NCBI RefSeq assembly: GCF_002234675.1
Contig: NC_019866.2
Location: 7,531,261 to 7,595,260 of the forward strand
Length of the DNA stretch: 64,000 nt
Source of the DNA: Oryzias latipes
Taxonomy: Eukaryota > Chordata > Actinopteri > Beloniformes > Adrianichthyidae
Reading direction: 5' to 3'
In this document: positions 46,072-59,694 of the stretch, one piece after another
Position numbering within the stretch: the stretch's first letter is position 1
How the letters are laid out: the number at the start of each line of letters is the position of its first letter
Made by a program: the position numbers and the translations under genes
The notes under the pieces: model-generated
What the model was told of the DNA's origin: nothing
Seen by the model: only the letters and a program-made list of their open reading frames with translations
The model's database searches: none

Positions 46072-49000
46072 TCAAGACCACCAGAAGCTGACAGAAAAGC
46101 TGACTTGCAGGGATCGGACATAGTGCCAGTGTTTGACAGGGATGAACAGCACGTCTCCTGGCTCCAGAACACATTCCAGATACGGAGCTTTGGAAAACTC
46201 CGGAAAAAGCTCAGCATTGGGATTCTCCACCTCCACCTGCGGAGGAAAAGGTCAGACAGTGCAGGTTTGAATTTGTACTTTCTGCAACCGTCACACTCAC
46301 CTGACTGGTATTGTGAAGAAGCTGCGACTGATGCGGGTAGAGCTTGTCCGTGTCTTCAGGGGAAAACAGACGGATGTACTTGCTTCCAACCACCTGGGAT
46401 TCATACCAAGAGAAACCTGTGTGGTCAAACCCATGGGGGTCCTCAGAAAGGTGATGGCCTCACCTGAGCCAGGAAGTTCTGCTGGGGATCCTGGTGTAGC
46501 GGAGACACAGTGCCTGCAGGTCCAAACCATGCATTTATGGTGATGTCATCCTCATCTCCTTCACCCAGACAGCAGTAATCTGGGATGCGAATGTCTTCCT
46601 TCAACTCTGGTATCTAAACACATATAATATGACACTGTGATGAAAAAGTGCACTTTGTTGTTGCTACTTCAATGTAAATAATGCCTGACAGTCTTGTCAT
46701 TTCAAAACGAAAAAAAACGCACCTGATCAAAAAGTTGGTGCTGAGCAAGATAACCCCGACTTTTACCGCCATCCTGGGAGATCTGCAAATCAAGTCCGGA
46801 AAAGTTGTCAGAAATCCCACAATGCCCCATGTCTGTTCACCAACGTCTAGTTCAGGGAAGCACTCACTTCATTCAAAATGTACCTGTCGATAAACTCATT
46901 GACAGTAAGGAGAGTTTGCGACCAGTTTTCGTCGGTATATCTAGACCCCACCTCGACAGGAACGGTCCGGAAACCGGCCACAGACCTCAGGTACTCTATG
47001 CTTTCAGGAGGGAGAGAGTCAGTCAGAATGATTACATTTGAACGGATTTCTATTGAAAAACTGTTTTTTATATCTAGTTTTATCCAAATATTACAAACTA
47101 TTGTGACACATTTAATAGATATTTGCTTAATAGAACTTATAGACACAATGAACTTCATTGAATCACATTTAATAGATATTTACAACAAAGGACAAGATGC
47201 AATTGTTGAAATCGTTTCAGCTACTTGCGTGAATTAATCTCCAATTCTCACGTATATTACTTATATACCGGTACTTATAATATTTACTTATACACATGAA
47301 ACGCCCTCAATGCAACGGCTAAACAGGATCATTTTACTCTCAGATTTCCCTTCTCTTTTCCAGATTAACTCAGCAAAATTCAAAGAAAATCCTCAGAAAT
47401 AAAAAAAGGAAAAGGTCCACCTCAACCACATTTTCCAGGAAAAAAGTAAAAAGCAGAAATAGTCCTACACCCAAACTACGGCGTGACCTGTTGTGAGGTG
47501 TGCTCTTTAGAAACAAGGAAACATCAGAGGTAGAGGATGAGAAAAAAGCAAGACTGAAAAAGATGTGTGGAGAAACTGCACAGGTTCATCTTTTCTTATT
47601 CCTGACTGGAGTAAATCCTATTTTGCAAATATTTCTAAAGTTACCAAATCCATCTAAATGTATCCTTTTTTATAGCCAACATTACTGTAAAATGAGCTCC
47701 CACTTTTTAAGGACTGTTCCATTTTCAATGCAGTTGAGCTTGTTAGCTGTTTTCCCAGAAATCTATCATCTCTTTTGAAAGATGACAGGTCTGTCAACCA
47801 ATCAGAGGTCAGGAGAGATGGGAGGAACAGCAAAAGGTCTACATAACACCCAGAATCCTTTACTCTGTTGTTTCTGCAGAACAGAACTCTAATATTTGTC
47901 CCACTTCTCACTTCTGAAGTGTCACAGGACACTTCAGGGGAATCCCACCCCATGCTTTTATTTTATAGCTGCCATTGCTACTTTCCTTCAATTTCAGTGT
48001 TTGTCCCTGAAATAATACAGGAATTTTTTGAATCTATTGTTTTAAACCAGACCTAATCGGTTTACTAGCTTGTAGTTGAGCACATTTGTACTTTTTTGGG
48101 GGGAATATTTCCATCCTTGGGGTTTCATAAGGTTTTTTCCTATGGAGTTTGTTTGTTTTTTAATGCTTTTTATTACCTACAAGTTTCTTTCTGGGATTTT
48201 GTCATGCTGGTTGACAGAATCGAACCACAAGAAGTAGTTAGAAAGCTGCTTTGAATAAATCAGGTCGACATCCTTGCAAAAATGATGTCAAGTTTATTTT
48301 TAAAAAAATTAATAAAGCTTGCAGAATGATTGGAGGGCGTTGTTTTAAAAGATGAAAATGTGTTCTTGAAAATTAAAACATAAAATACAGGGGAAAAAAC
48401 GTTTTTGTTTAAACAGCATCACTATGTCAACTTTTATTTATGGTTTCTTAAACCTGTAAATGTTTGTACACAGCATGAAGGACTCTCATGCTCCTCTGCG
48501 TGTTTCAGTCATCTCAGCAGCATCAGAGAACTCTAAACATTAGAAAGACTGTGTTGTTTCAAAAACAAGACATTTTTGACTTGTTAGTTTTACAAACTAT
48601 CAAAATAAAAAAAAAAAATGGGAAACACAAGTCAAATATGATTTTTTCCCCCTGTTGACAGCCATAGTTTAGTGTTTCCTGAGAATAAAACAAACCTCCA
48701 GGGGTGGTTGTTGAGAGCGGGCCAGTGGTCAATGATTCCTTCTAAAATCACCGGTTTGAGGGGAAGCAGGTAGTTTGTGCTGAAGCTTTCCAGGGAAGGA
48801 CACTTGATCCTGGGCACTGCCTTCTCTTCTCTGATTGAAGGACTGCGGGGGCCCTCAGTCTTTAATTTCTGTTCGTGACAGAACAAAAAGACGTGCATGT
48901 CAATGAAATGTGGTTTGGACTGTGTAAAAGGTTATTTTCTCCCTCTTAACATAAAAAAAAAAACAAGCTTAAAAAAAAAACAAGCAGCAGGAGGAAGAAA

Positions 49001-49737
49001 TAACCAAAAATCCTTGAACTTTGTGCAGCTCTTCGCAGCAACCTTGAATGTTTCAGCTAGTTTTGAAAGAGCATTTATCAAGTGTGAATTTAAAAAACTC
49101 AGCCATGTCGGGTCTGAGAAAGGCAAGTGCAAAAGGAATAGAAAAAAATGTTTTATGCATCAATTTTTTCATGAAATGCCACCAGAAATGAAAAGGATTA
49201 GCATGTGCGAAAAATAAAAACCAGCGATGGAGCAAAATGACAAAAACATTTAGTAATTTTGTGTCGAAAATCATAACAAACCTTAGCAACAACTTCTACA
49301 CTTTTCTCCTCGTCTTTACTGGTTTCGCTTATTTCATTTTGCAGAATTCGAACAAGAACCTGGAGTATGTCATCCATGATGGCCGCACCCATCAGTAAAC
49401 CCATGTCACAAGTCCTGACGGCCTCCAGGATCTCCTGTTGTGATGGATTTTCTCGGCACAGTGCGGCCACTTTGAAGAGGCAGCCATACGAGTAAACCCG
49501 TCTCCATTCCTTGTCCACGTGGCGCCACGTCCCTGTGTTCAATCTTTCCCATGAAATGTCTAGAATGATCTGGGCGTTGAGCCCCTGGCTGGCGCACGTC
49601 GCGTTACCGTACAACTGCTTCCGACAGCGCCTCAGTACTTCCACCACGCTTGGGTCTACTTTGTCGCTGAACTGCAGAGGGAACTGTTCCTCATCAGCCG
49701 GCAGAGTGGAGAGGATTTTTGACCCAAGAGACGACAT
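46072..49737 (-). CDS. kdm8: JmjC-domain oxygenase KDM8 (JMJD5)
   Basis: An Fe(II)/2-oxoglutarate-dependent JmjC enzyme, 409 residues. It was reported as an H3K36me2 demethylase and later as an arginyl hydroxylase. The seven coding exons are 49737-49282, 48868-48696, 47000-46868, 46782-46723, 46613-46464, 46393-46301 and 46236-46072, all GT-AG with intact phase. The N-terminal helical half is on exon 1. The JmjC region shows [20 protein letters not shown], the iron-binding H-x-D in [10 protein letters not shown] (His314, Asp316), the 2-oxoglutarate lysine in SKYIRLFSP, and the distal iron histidine in [10 protein letters not shown] (His393). It ends FSVSFWWS as in the family. All catalytic residues are present. 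It is convergent with mfsd11. Confidence 0.95.
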
Positions 49738-52700
49738 CGATCAGAAGAGTGTCTTTCTGTTCTGAACACAGGTAAAAGAACACAAGAAAATGTTAAATAT
49801 ACATTCACAATGGTTCAGAGGCTGGAATGGGATCACTTATGGGCAATCAGTGCAAAAAATCTGCCTCCTATCAGCACATCCTCACAGAGGATGCTTGTTT
49901 ATTTCATCTTCAACAGCCTGCAAACTGGCAAACAAAGCACACAGGTGAGGCTACAGTGAGCCAGAACCGTGCATGAGACTCAGGCAGAATGACAAGATTG
50001 CAGCAGGCTCTCTGGAATGCTGCCTCTGCATGACTCCATCAGTTCCTGCAAAGGTGCCAACAGGCAAACTCTGAGCACCTGATTCCTTTCTACACAGACA
50101 CAAACATGGCTGTGGAAATAGTACTGACTTGACTAAGCTGAAAAAAAAATGGTTTTATGGAATACTTTGACCCCGAGGTTCTCTCAGATTGTAGAAAATC
50201 CCACAAAATAGATTTTAACACGTGATCTTTTTTATTTTAGCATATATAATGTATATAATTGCTCCTTTCAATAGAATGTTGTAACTATGGTTTATACCAT
50301 TTCTAGATTCAATCTTAAAAGGTACCCACGTTACAAAACAAAGCATTGTTGCTTTAAGGTAATTTAATTAGTCTGCAAAAACACAGAACACCTTTTGAGT
50401 TCCATACTCCCAGGATATTTAAAATTAAATTACACCGTTACCGTAAATTATTCAAAATGAAAACACGTATTGACGTACTGCTGAATTGGAAATAAATACA
50501 ATAAATTTTACCTTCCACATCCAGATTTTAAACTGTTTATCAGATCTTTTATTTTATCATTATTACTTTTAATTTAAAAAAGAGGTTTGACAGCTAACGA
50601 AGGTGCAAAACAAAAATCCGCTGCCGGTGGGCAGACAAAACCCCACCGGAGGGAAACTCAGCGGCGGGAAACATTCGTTCCATCTAGGGTTCAAAGATGT
50701 CAAAAAACACTGCGAAATCCCTGAAAACCTTTTTAAATATTTACAAAAGTACATGATGTAACACTTGAAAAAATATGATAACATTACATTTTGTACCCTT
50801 TCATTTTTAAGAAGCTCCTTAATGTGTATTCACCCTACACACCAATTATGTTGTAAAATCATAGTGGCATTGCATTTTTTATGCTCAAATCTTAGTACAC
50901 CTGTAGAGAATATGAATATGCACACTCTAAACATTTTTTAAATTGTCATTTGCATGGTATTGCATGTGTGCAGTAATATTCCCCTTAGCAAAACATACTA
51001 TTTAAGTTTACTACAAGTATTCTTGGGCCTGGTGAATGCTGAAATTGAGACACTATAATTGACATTTATTTTTTATTTACTACCTTTAGCATATATTGTA
51101 AACTTTAAATGTAACAATTTAGTCTTAAAAAGTATTCAGTCAGTATACTTCCTACTCTACACTTACATGGTCTGCAACAGTCCACAACCTGTGGCTCTGG
51201 AGCCACATGCAACTCTTTTGTCCCTTCATCATGACTTTTTGGTTTTGAAGAAAAATGCACAGTAGGGTGTTTGTTTAGGTACATTTATTTTCGTTAGGTT
51301 TTTATTTATGTTTCGATTTTTAACATGTCAGATAACTGAGCAAGATGATATGGATGCATATAAAGCACATATTACTATCTTTGGCTGTACAAAGTGTCTG
51401 GTTGATGTTCAGAGGCAAAGCTCCTGGTTGCAGTAGCCTTTGGATCTAAAAAAAAATACCAGTATTCTGCACCAATCTTGTCATGCTTATTTTGGATAGT
51501 AAGGAAATGGAAAAAGGATGACAGTGCACCGAAGTCATTTGATGGTAAATGTCACGTTTGACTTGGCATTCTTGCAACTTTAGCCCTGTCTTATTTGACA
51601 TAGGATGCATTTTATTTTGAAAGGAACTTTTTGTTTAACTTTCAAAAGTAAAAAGATTTAAAATTGTTATAAATAGAAAAATATATCATTTTTATTGCTA
51701 TATATTTATTAAACAGCTGTACTGCAAATATTGAAAACATTTTAAAGCTGTGCAGCCGTTATGCCGTTTTATGAATGAGTGGCCTGATTGTCACAAAAAT
51801 ATAATTTATTCTTAATAGTGAAGTGGAATTTTGCAACTCTTGCATGTTTTTAGGTGTTAAGATGTAGACCCAAGTTACACTTTTCACTTTAGATGTTGCA
51901 GACCTCTGATCTATAATATGCTTGATATACTTACATTCATGCATACTTAACAAAAAATACTTCAAGTGTACTACTTTTTGCTTTTTTCTTTTCTTTTTGC
52001 AACTAAGGAGATCATTTCATCTCCGATCTCCTTCTTTTCAAATGATCAGGCAGGATCATTCAGCACCAAACAAATGAGAGATCTGTTGACAGTGCAGCTT
52101 CGCTTACGCTGATGTCGACACGTCAGTGTGTGTGATCACAATGTAGCATTGAAGCAAATCCTGTCACAACAAATGACAAGACAACGGCTGCACAAACATT
52201 TGTTTTCTTCTCCTCAGTTCTGCTCATGATGGTTTATGTAAATACACCCCCCCCCCCACCACCCCCTCCCCAAGGGCTACTGATACTTATCTGCACATGT
52301 GGGTCTAAGACAATAATCGGGTTTGTCTTTTTGATGTCATTTTGACACCTTCAGCTCTTTCATATTCAGCTGCCGTTTCTCAGGAAGGTAGTCTGAGCAA
52401 ACATGACAGCAAACCTTCAGTCTAGAATCTATAAACTCTCCACACTATTACCAAATGTCAAACACTCTGTGAAACTCAAATAATCTCTATGTAAACCGCA
52501 GAGCTGTTCTTGTATGCAAAGCAGCTGGAAACGATGAAAAGGTATGCTGCCTTTTCAAGAATCACAGGAGATTTCGAAATGTGCACTTCGATTTATTTTC
52601 ACTGTGCAGACTTTTTTATTTTTTGGGGGGATGGGGGGGGGTGGCTGATGTTGTTTGCTTGTTTTGATGAGAGTAACAAATTATTTTCTCAGCCACGATA

Positions 52701-52791
52701 ATTGATGGTCAGATTTTGTTGTTACTCTCATAATACTGACATGAATTACGCTTTTACACTTATTGTTCAGTGAAGCCAACAAGGAACGAAA
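49738..52791. other. Upstream of kdm8, no gene seen
   Basis: The kdm8 promoter or 5' UTR should lie at its left end, but no clear core elements stand out. The stretch is AT-rich and includes a hAT-like element (51165-51908) and a C-run microsatellite near 52246-52270. Confidence 0.5.
51165..51908. mobile_element. hAT-like non-autonomous element
   Basis: The left end contains GGTCTGCAAC with 'cacaacctgtggctctggag' and 'ccacatgcaactctttt'. The right end has GTTGCAGACCTCTG, the inverted counterpart. An internal block near 51.6 kb matches one at 20.82 kb. No transposase frame is present and no clean target duplication was found, so exact ends are uncertain. Confidence 0.5.
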
Positions 52792-53395
52792 TTAAAGACC
52801 CACTGCAATGAAAATAGTGTTTTTAGGGTTTTTAATGTGCTTTTTTGGCCTTTTTCTGATTATGGAGGACATAAATTAAGACAATTAAGCCTAAAATAAT
52901 ATTTCTGATTAATTCTTTATTCATATCGTTGTCAATAAGAAAAAAATAATTTTTGAAAAAGATTACATTTGTTAGGTCTACTTAGGAAATGCAATGAGCA
53001 GGCCACAAGCTCCCTGCTCTGCTTCATTCTGATGCATCCACTTGTGGATGACTAGATCCATATATGTTTTGTTTTCCTCGTCTGGGCAGGAATCTGACTG
53101 CAGACTGTATTACTGAACAGCTCCAATAATTGCTCACCATTTTTGTTGCATTGGTAATGTTAGGTTGGGGGTTTAAGGGACTGTATGCTAGCGGGAGAGC
53201 ATGTAAACAGATGGATGTCTGGAAGTTAGGGTGGGGTCACTCCTTGCCAACTCAGAGATGAATTTCTAATCTCCTACTGCTGTAGAAACTATGTCCTAGA
53301 AAACGACACAGTTTTTTTTTTATTTTGCCTGATAACAGCATAATCATAACTAAAAGATCACTGAGGACGCTTTTAATAAAGCTAAAAGATGATCG
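52792..53395 (+). repeat. Dispersed repeat family A, long copy
   Basis: One of the two most complete copies. It runs from 'attaaagacccactgcaatg' through 'ggccacaagctccctgctct', 'gatgcatccacttgtgga', 'tgttttcctcgtctgg', 'tccaataattgc', 'tgttgcattggtaatgttag' and 'gtagaaactatgtcctagaa' to 'aactaaaagatcactgagga'. It is not coding. Confidence 0.65.
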
Positions 53396-55509
53396 CATTA
53401 GGATTTTAAAGAAAAATCTTTTGATAAAAAAGTAGAAAAATTCTGTGTCAGTGCAGAATAAAGATAAAAGATTTACAAAATGAATAAAACAGTGACAATT
53501 ATTGAGAAATAGAGACACCAACATCAGCTGATCAAACATTCTGACTTCAGTGTTGTAGGGGAATCTGGGGAAGAGGAACCTGACTGTGTGACATGAATGC
53601 AGCCTGCGTGCCTCTCTGCTTGTGTGAGTGTTGGTCCCAGCAGGAGAGAGCGATGTATTATTCACACATGTCCAACTCTGTGGTTGTAAGACAGTGTGGG
53701 GCTGCACTGAAGGTCACAGACCTGCCTGTTGCCGCTTCTCCCCTGTGCTGTCAGGACAGACTTTCATGCACAGAGGTCAGCAACCTTTCTTTTGTCCACG
53801 AGGAAAAAGGGCGGGATCGCTGGTTGTTTTTTTTTCTGCAACTTGTTCACAGGTGATGTTCAAAGAATTTTTCAGACAAGAATCTGAAAAAGAATCTTTT
53901 CTTCCTATTATTTTCAAAAGATTGCATTTCATGATACAACACCAAAAATACAGGTCCTGTCATAAAAGTTTCACATTATTAATGTGCAAAAAATGAAAAT
54001 AAATCTTCAAATCATAAGAAATTTGTTGGCATTCTTTAAGTTATATTGTATATATAGTGTATTGCTTTTCAGACAGTAAAATAAGTTTATCCATTTTATT
54101 TTTACATGTTATAAATACAAAAAAATGCTTTATTGATTTAATATGACAATTTGTTTGATTATATAGCTTTAGAGTAAAATAAAAATGGGAAAGGATTTTT
54201 TCAGCCTTTATTTGACAAAAGACATGTCAATAAATATAGCCTATTTTATTTGAGTTTGAATTTGTTTTCAACACTTCAATCACAGTTTGGTTTTATTAAA
54301 AGTTCTCAGATTTGTTTAAAATAAATGAAAAACATAAAACTGCTTTTCTTATTTTCTTAATGGTTTATATGTGGTACAAATGTATTTCGCCCTCCACCCA
54401 CACTGAGGTATTAAATAAAAGCCAAAGTTTTGTTTGTGAACTGTAAGGTCAGCAACTTTTTTTCTCTTTAATTGTAAAACTCCATTTACCCCCAACTGAG
54501 ACAAGATTCTCCATTTCATTTGGACTGTGAATTTGGGTAGAATTGCATCAAAAAGGAGATGGTTTGATTTATACCGCATGCTTTTTTCAGGAAAAATTCT
54601 GCTTTGTTTTTGAAATGTTACATCTAAAAATCTCTAACCAGGCTAAGAAACCATGCTGTGAACTGTTCATCTCCAAATGTTCTGCTGAAATAACCTTTTT
54701 CATGAGATTTAATATCAGCTCACAAATAGTCTTTTACGTTTTTCTGCACAAACTCCTACTATCCAGTATAGGTGTGTGCATCTGCTTCATCGTAGCAGTG
54801 TGGGTATCCGTGTATCTGTGGCATCATAGGGCCAAAGAAGGGTAAACCCTGAACAGATTGGCAGTCAATGGCGCGGCAGACAGAAATCCAAACACTCCCT
54901 GATTCTCTTCCAATTGGGAATTTAGTCACCAACCAATAAAACTTTTTTTCAGAGGAAGCTGGAGAGTCCCAAAAAAATAATATGAACCATGGAGCCTTTT
55001 TGCAATGAGGTGATGGTGCTAATCGCAACACCACATTGCAGCTGACTTAGCAACTTAATGTAATATTTCTATATAATTATGTAGACTCAAGTACAACAGG
55101 CTTTCCTCTGTGCAGGAAGAGATTTTAAAGTCTCAAATCTTTGTAAATGGTATAATTTCTCAGTGAATCAATATATAAACTTTTACCATCCATCCATTCA
55201 GACTGAGGAAATAATCAACACTAAAAATTGAGGTGAGATTTAAATCAGGAGGTGACATAATATGATATAAAAGGTGAAAATGATTTATTTTTAGATGTCT
55301 CTCCAGCAGGATTGTTGTTTACGCTGGAACAGGCAGAGTTCATTCAAAGCCTCCGCAGATGGTGATCTCTCCTAATTTTTCTTTTGGAGCCTCTGAAGAA
55401 AACAACTGTTTGGCTTTTGTGATCATGATTCTTTTTGAACCTGTGTTCGTCGCAGTAACAGAAACTGCTGTTTTCCAGCAGTCACACAGAGCAGCAGGTC
55501 TGCACATAC
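53396..55509. other. Intergenic region, no gene seen
   Basis: It contains a solitary hAT-like end (CAGAGGTCAGCAACC at 53771-53785). The rest is AT-rich with no supported exon. Confidence 0.45.
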
Positions 55510-55663
55510 CAAGGCTGTCGGCAGCGTGCTCCCAGGGGCCTGCAAGGGTGGGAGCACCGGGACACCACAGGAGGGATGTAATCACCAGCATTACGCTCCA
55601 GGTGCTGCTAAAAGAAAAGATGGATAGGAGCCTCGGGTGGCGTTGCCATGGATCAGAATCCAA
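55510..55663 (-). CDS. Weak candidate first exon with a hydrophobic leader
   Basis: A minus-strand ATG at 55663 opens a frame with a hydrophobic stretch (WSVMLVITSLLWCPGAPTLAG) and reaches a GTATGT donor after 55510. This could be a signal-peptide exon of a gene whose other exons lie further left or in a large intron. No partner exon or family was recognised, and kdm8 lies on the same strand to the left. It may be chance. Confidence 0.15.
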
Positions 55664-55899
55664 TTAAACACTGTTTAGTTTGACACAAAATGCCAGTCGT
55701 AGTCTGTTGACTCATGAAATTAATGTATTGTCGAAGCACAATGAAAGTGTTGCCACAGAGAGTCAGCATGACCTGAAGCGGGAGGCATTTGAACCGCTGT
55801 GACTTGGATCATGTAAATTTCATTAGGCAATTGAAGTGTCAGAAAGACAGCACAATATCACATGTGTAATTACCCAATGATCTTTGTTGTTGTTGTTGT

Positions 55900-56950
55900 T
55901 GCTGGTTGAGCTTTAGAGGTCATCTTTTGCTCAACCTCACACACAAACATGCTTAATGACAGTGCCTCTAAATTCAACATCGCATTTATCTTCAGGGCAA
56001 TTTATGCATTCATAAAAGCTAACAGCAGCTAAGGGTTGCTAACTCCCCTGGAAACTCGGTAATGGATATTTGGAAATGCCCTAGAGAGCTAACAAATGAG
56101 AGGTGTAAAGTTAAATGTCCTGTGAAATCATCAGGAGATCGGAAACAAGCTGCTTTTACAGCCTCGGGGAGGTTTCAACAGACAATTATCTCACGCACAG
56201 CAAGCCCCGAGCTCGGTGTGACTACAGGTCAGCGGCGCGGGCCTGCTCGCTTACAGATGTTTCTGGTGAGTCAGAAGCGGGGATGATGGAGCTGTCATTC
56301 GGGTCACTGCAAAGACACGAGCCTGCCAGCACGGCGCGCCTCGGAGTGGTGTTAGCTTAGGCACGCTCGCTGCAAGCAGGTGCTCAGTTTCAGGGGACCT
56401 AATGCGGGACACAGGGGCGCAGACGGTCCGTCAAAACCACTTTGGATCAAATCAATGCAGCCAGGTGTGCCCCTGAATTTGGGCTCAGGTGACACCTGCT
56501 ACTTCCCTTTAATTAGAGCGCAAACAGCTGTTTCAGGATAGACAGAGAAGAGGGGGATCCCTAGGTATTCTGTGGTCTCACTCAGCGCTTAATACTGATC
56601 ATTATTTCTGCAAGATTAGAAGAATATTGATACAGCAACCAATAGCAGGCGGCAGGGAAATAAATCGTGCCATTTTATGTTGGAAATGAAATAGTAATGG
56701 CACAATGAATAATCCCTCGCTCCTCATTTTCATACATTTTTGAGAGCAGTATGGCATTTCTGGCAGAGAAAGATTAACTTCTGATAAATATGAGTCACTT
56801 GCTAAGAAGGTGAGGATAAAAGTGGAGGCAGTCTTCACCTCTTTATTCAAAGACTGTGAAGAATCTTCAGTAGGCTGCAAGCTCTGAGGGTAGTTTAGGT
56901 AGCTTTGATCTTTCTTGGAAGCAGTAATAAGCATGTAGCAGATGAAGAGA
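55900..56950. other. Repeat-poor, possibly conserved noncoding DNA
   Basis: The sequence here has more balanced composition, few homopolymers and none of the repeat families seen elsewhere in the window. It has no long coding frame or exon-like features. It resembles stretches that often prove to be conserved noncoding elements, but conservation cannot be judged from one sequence. Confidence 0.25.
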
Positions 56951-57369
56951 GAGTATCATCTTGAAATATGATTTTCCCTTTGGTTTTTTATCAGGGCCAA
57001 GAAGAGGTGGGTGGTCAGCTCCAGGGGTTCTGAGGGAAAATCTTAGCTCCATATAAAGGTGCAAGTGTAAGCTCAGGCATACAAGCAGAGCAGCTGAACA
57101 AAATGAAATGACTCCAAATGTCCTGAGAGGCCCTGCAGCTGGAAAACTTCTGTTGCAAATGGATATCACAGTGGAGCAGGGTTTGTGGCAGGTGCCTAAC
57201 AAAAGGTCATGCATTGAACTCAACACTATTATACAGATGGAGGCAATAATTTTACTCCTTTGTCAATGAAAAACCCACAAAATTAACTTTAAACTGACAG
57301 AAGAAAACATTTACTGAATTGTTGCTCAGAATAATACATAAAGACACGATACAAGTCTGGAAAAAGGAC

Positions 57370-57500
57370 TTTGTGGCAGTCTTGGTACAGAGGTAGAGTG
57401 GTCAACCTCAATTGCAGGTTCGCTTGCATGTGTCGAAGCGCCTATGTGCAAAACACTGAACACCACGTTACTCCTGGTGGTTATAGGTTGTTGCCAGTGT
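57370..57500 (+). mobile_element. tRNA-derived SINE remnant
   Basis: 'ggtacagaggtagagtggtc' and 'attgcaggttcgcttgcatg' look like degraded A and B boxes. They are followed by 'catgtgtcgaagcgcctatg' and 'gcaaaacactgaacacc', the body typical of common fish tRNA-derived SINEs. It is decayed. Confidence 0.55.
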
Positions 57501-57649
57501 GAGGCATCTCAGAGATTCTTAAAATTCATTCAGGTCTAAATTTACCCTTCATACTAAGAAATAAAAGAACACTAACTTCCTGTTTGTCGGTGCGTGTGAA
57601 TTGATGCCCTTGTGCAGGATGAAAAAGCAGATGCACTATGACTGGGCAC

Positions 57650-58245
57650 CCCGAAGACCCACTCCTATGATAATGATGTTTTTGGTTTTGTTAACTTGTT
57701 CTTGTGGCATTTTCTGATAATGGAGGACACATATAAACTTAAAATTACATTTATGGATTTTTCTTTGTCCAAATCTTTATGAATCAGGAGCAGGCAAAAA
57801 AATAAAACGCCTGTAACATATCATTGTGACATAGAAGTTTCAACGGCAAGCCTCAAGCTCCCTGACCTGCTCCATTCGGATGCATCCACTTGCAGACAAA
57901 TAGATCCATGTACATCTTAATTTTCCTTTTCCAAGCTGATATCTGGCTCAAAAAACTGTATGGCTGTATAGCTCCAATATTGCTTGCCATTTTTGTTGCA
58001 CAAGTAACGCTAGGTTGGGGGTTTGAGGGTCTGTAAGCTGGCTGCAGAGAGTGTAAAAAAAGGGATGATGGGAAATTGGGGAAGGCTGACGCTGCGCCAA
58101 CGGTATAGCTCACAACTTGGAATGAACTGCTGCCCTGCAGAAACTATATTCTAAAAGAAGTCACAGGTTTTTATTTTTATTTTGGGCTAAAATGGCCTGA
58201 TCATAATTAAAGGACAACAGGGAATGCTTTTACAGTAGATCAATT
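57650..58245 (+). repeat. Dispersed repeat family A, long copy
   Basis: A near-complete copy from 'gaagacccactcctatgata' to the right-end block 'aattaaaggacaacaggga'. It shares all landmarks with the copy at 52.8-53.4 kb. It sits next to a SINE remnant and a Tc1-like fragment. Confidence 0.65.
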
Positions 58246-58401
58246 AGAGAGTTCTAAGGAGGATGTGAATGTCAAACATAAATGTGAAAAGAGACTTGAA
58301 ATATTACAAGCCACAAATTTTCTGAGAGAACGCAGAAACTTTTGGTAACATCAGGTTTACGTATCGATGAAGCATGCCAAGAATGTCGGACTGTTCCTAT
58401 T

Positions 58402-58473
58402 GTGAAACATGGAGGGGGCTTAATCATGGTCTGGAGCTGCTTTTCTGCATCTGGTTGCCTCAAATCTTTGAAG
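58402..58473 (+). pseudogene. Tc1-like transposase fragment
   Basis: The frame reads VKHGGGLIMVWSCFSASGCL, the conserved Tc1/mariner transposase motif. Only this short stretch and some upstream echo remain, so it is a dead fragment. It differs from the one at 12.07 kb, so they are separate insertions. Confidence 0.65.
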
Positions 58474-59694
58474 GTATTTCTTATGTTAGTTTCCAGTTAG
58501 TTCAATCCAGTAAGCCAATTTTTTTTTTTTTATTGTTAATACACCGACAGTTCTATCCTGTATTGAGTTTAAATCTTTCTTTTAACCAACAAACCCCTTG
58601 ATGACATCTCTCCAGCCTCGTACTGCAGCTGCTCAGCGTCCAACGTGAGAGGTTCAATTACCAGCAGAGAGCAGTGTTGTGGCAGCAAAGGGGCCTCCCC
58701 ACCACTTTGCTTTGTAATTTAGTATGCAGAGCGGAAACAGAGGTGGCTGTCATGCTTTCTTTTCTGACAGACTCCATAGACCTTTCATCAGGTCAGATTT
58801 ATGAATGACATCCTTACAGAGCGAGGCTGCAAAGCAGAGATTAGGACTTCAAAACACAGTCAAGACACAGGTATTTGTATTGTCACTGTGTGCTGACAAT
58901 TACACCTCTTCCGTGTCGTTTCTGCACACAAGTGTGGCTTATTCAAGTCCAATAAAGGTACATTAAACCTCAAACTAAATTACAGTTTTATATTTGGTCT
59001 ACTCTTTTGTCATAATAAAGGTTAGATGTGTGAAACAAAATGAAACAGAAGTAACTTTATCCTTAAGTGGTGCCTCAGCGCACAGAAAAGGTGCTTTATT
59101 CTTCTTACATAACACATGCCCCCACAGGTGTCAGAGGACCAAAAAGACTTATAAAAATGGAGATAAACACATTCGAAGACCACACAACAGAGCACTCACC
59201 TGATTCAAGGATGCCTTCTGGTTGTTTGTGAACAAATAAAAGCTGTGGGCGTCTGACCTTGGCACACATTACCAGCTCCAAACTGGGTCAGCAGTCACCT
59301 TTACTTGAGAAGAAGAGTCTATTCTTCATTTGTGCACAAGCCAAATGTTGCTTCGGATGAATGCGTCCGCAGAGTTCTGTGCCGGTGTGCGGAACGGTAA
59401 ATGTTCTTGTTTGCAGTGGAGAAAAGGAGATGGTTAATTTTCGTGGCACCTGTGCCCCTCCACTGTTTTATATTTTATTTCCCCTCACAAACTAGAATCA
59501 TTGTACGAGAAGAAGGAGATGAGGTTTTTTCACGGTAAATTTGGAGGCATTTTGTTTTTCTGTTTAGACGTTGGATGCAAAGCTGCCAGTGCGGGAAGAT
59601 CTGACAGACTCGAGGTGCTGAGTGATGATTTCCATCCTGTGAAGAACAATGACTCATCACTTTCTTATGAATTTTTTTTTTAAGTCTTTACTGA
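58474..59694. other. Intergenic region, no gene seen
   Basis: No coding exon or clear repeat was recognised; short open frames only. Confidence 0.4.
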
